15,231 nucleotides of DNA from Nitrospinota bacterium. Its GTDB lineage: Bacteria; Nitrospinota; Nitrospinia; UBA9942; JAHJSF01. Both the position numbers and the translations under genes were made by a program. The stretch's first letter is position 1. Each line of letters begins with the position of its first letter. Location of the stretch: the NCBI GenBank assembly GCA_018830405.1, contig JAHJSF010000095.1, positions 1-15,231 on the forward strand, given 5' to 3'. Of the stretch, positions 14,394 through 15,231 are shown in pieces. The notes under the pieces were generated by a model. That model ran no database searches. It saw only the letters and a list, made by a program, of their open reading frames with translations, and was not told where the DNA came from.

Positions 14394-15231
14394 TATCTAT
14401 TTCCTGTCTTTAGAGTGGCTACAGCCTTCTGGGCTCCATCCATCATTCCTGAGGCTATTATGAAGTTAAAGTCGGCACTTTTTAAAATCTCTTTTCCCTC
14501 TTCGAAGTTGGTTCCTTCCATTCTTACTATGACGGGAACGGACACTTTTATATTCTCAACCGCCTGTTTTACTCCTTTGGCCAGAACATCGCACCTGAGG
14601 ATACCGCCGAATATATTTATAAAGACAGCCTTAACATTCTTATCCTTCATCAATATCTTGAAGGCGTTCTCAACCATTTCTTCGTTGGCGCCTCCCCCAA
14701 CATCGAGGAAATTGGCCGGTTCTCCCCCGGCCAGTTTGATTATATCCATTGTCCCCATGGCCAGTCCGGCCCCGTTGACCATGCAGCCGATATTACCATC
14801 CAACTTAATGTAGTTGAGTCTGTGCCTAGAGGCTTCAACCTCTAAAGGCTCCTCCTCGTCAAAGTCTCTAAGGTCTATAAGCTCCTTGTGGCGGTATTGG
14901 GCATTGTCGTCAAAATCCATCTTGGCGTCCAAGGCCAGAACCCTTCCGTTGTCGGTTATGACCAGAGGATTTATTTCGGCGATGGAGCAGTCCATCTCGA
15001 TAAATGTTTTGTATAGGTTTGTTAAAAGAAGAGAAAAATCTTTAAAGATTTCTTTTTTAATATTTAGAGCAAAGGCCATTCTTCTAACCTGATATGGCAT
15101 GATGCCAGCAGAAATATCTATTGTCTCCTTGATTATCTTTTCAGGGCTGGTTTCGGCGATTTCCTCTATGTCCATTCCTCCGGCTTCACTGGCCATAATA
15201 ACGGGCGAGGCTGAGGCTCGGTCGATTACTA
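14393..15231 (-). CDS. sucC: Succinate-CoA ligase, beta subunit (5' part outside window)
   Basis: The beta subunit binds the nucleotide through an ATP-grasp domain and forms the heteromer with SucD. About 278 C-terminal residues are visible, beginning [18 protein letters not shown]; some 110-120 N-terminal residues lie beyond the window end. The ATG at 15196 is internal, not the start. Visible motifs are [33 protein letters not shown] (metal and nucleotide site), [18 protein letters not shown] and [11 protein letters not shown] (contact with SucD). Whether it prefers ADP or GDP cannot be read safely here. The stop overlaps sucD by one base. The operon promoter is outside the window. Confidence 0.95.
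   Translation of the reverse strand, partial: VIDRASASPVIMASEAGGMDIEEIAETSPEKIIKETIDISAGIMPYQVRRMAFALNIKKEIFKDFSLLLTNLYKTFIEMDCSIAEINPLVITDNGRVLALDAKMDFDDNAQYRHKELIDLRDFDEEEPLEVEASRHRLNYIKLDGNIGCMVNGAGLAMGTMDIIKLAGGEPANFLDVGGGANEEMVENAFKILMKDKNVKAVFINIFGGILRCDVLAKGVKQAVENIKVSVPVIVRMEGTNFEEGKEILKSADFNFIIASGMMDGAQKAVATLKTGNR

Overview
The window looks like bacterial chromosomal core sequence (GC near 50%), not phage or plasmid. A 2-oxoacid:ferredoxin oxidoreductase pair sits beside succinyl-CoA ligase, which suggests an anaerobic or microaerophilic lineage using ferredoxin-linked TCA reactions. A deltaproteobacterial or neighbouring anaerobic phylum is my guess; no marker gene here fixes the taxon.

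Layout. Positions 1-440 carry no clear gene. They hold the possible 5' tip of a minus-strand gene, two G/C-run hairpins and a 126-bp inverted-repeat element (E1). A minus-strand set follows: purH, rsmE, a yajQ-family gene and an HU-type DNA-binding protein gene, separated by repeats. At about 4290-4345 two promoters face away from each other and share one -10 region, one driving HU leftwards and one driving argD rightwards. The plus strand then carries argD, argF and argG (the last steps of arginine synthesis except argH), followed by a XerC/D-type recombinase. From 9.2 kb the strand switches back. Read 5' to 3' on the minus strand, the order is sucC (cut by the window end), sucD, korA, korB, ndk, then manC after a strong hairpin.

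How the genes work together. SucCD and KorAB catalyse consecutive steps between 2-oxoglutarate, succinyl-CoA and succinate. Their coupling to ferredoxin and to an NDP/NTP pair makes ndk a sensible operon partner. ArgD, ArgF and ArgG form a near-contiguous pathway operon.

The least ordinary content is between the genes. Nine G/C-run palindromes of one family (C5-n-C5-TTT-loop-AA-G5-n-G5) occupy the spacers. Two larger kinds of terminal-inverted-repeat element are each present twice: E at 312-437 and 3616-3773, and M at 2002-2153 and 8961-9131. All look like non-autonomous, MITE-like elements. They abut stop codons, add false upstream starts to genes, and share the palindrome as an exchangeable core; one 47-nt stretch is identical between 3667-3713 and 8982-9028. 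No transposase, CRISPR array, rRNA or tRNA was seen. I found no convincing new protein-based system; the repeat system is the main novelty candidate.
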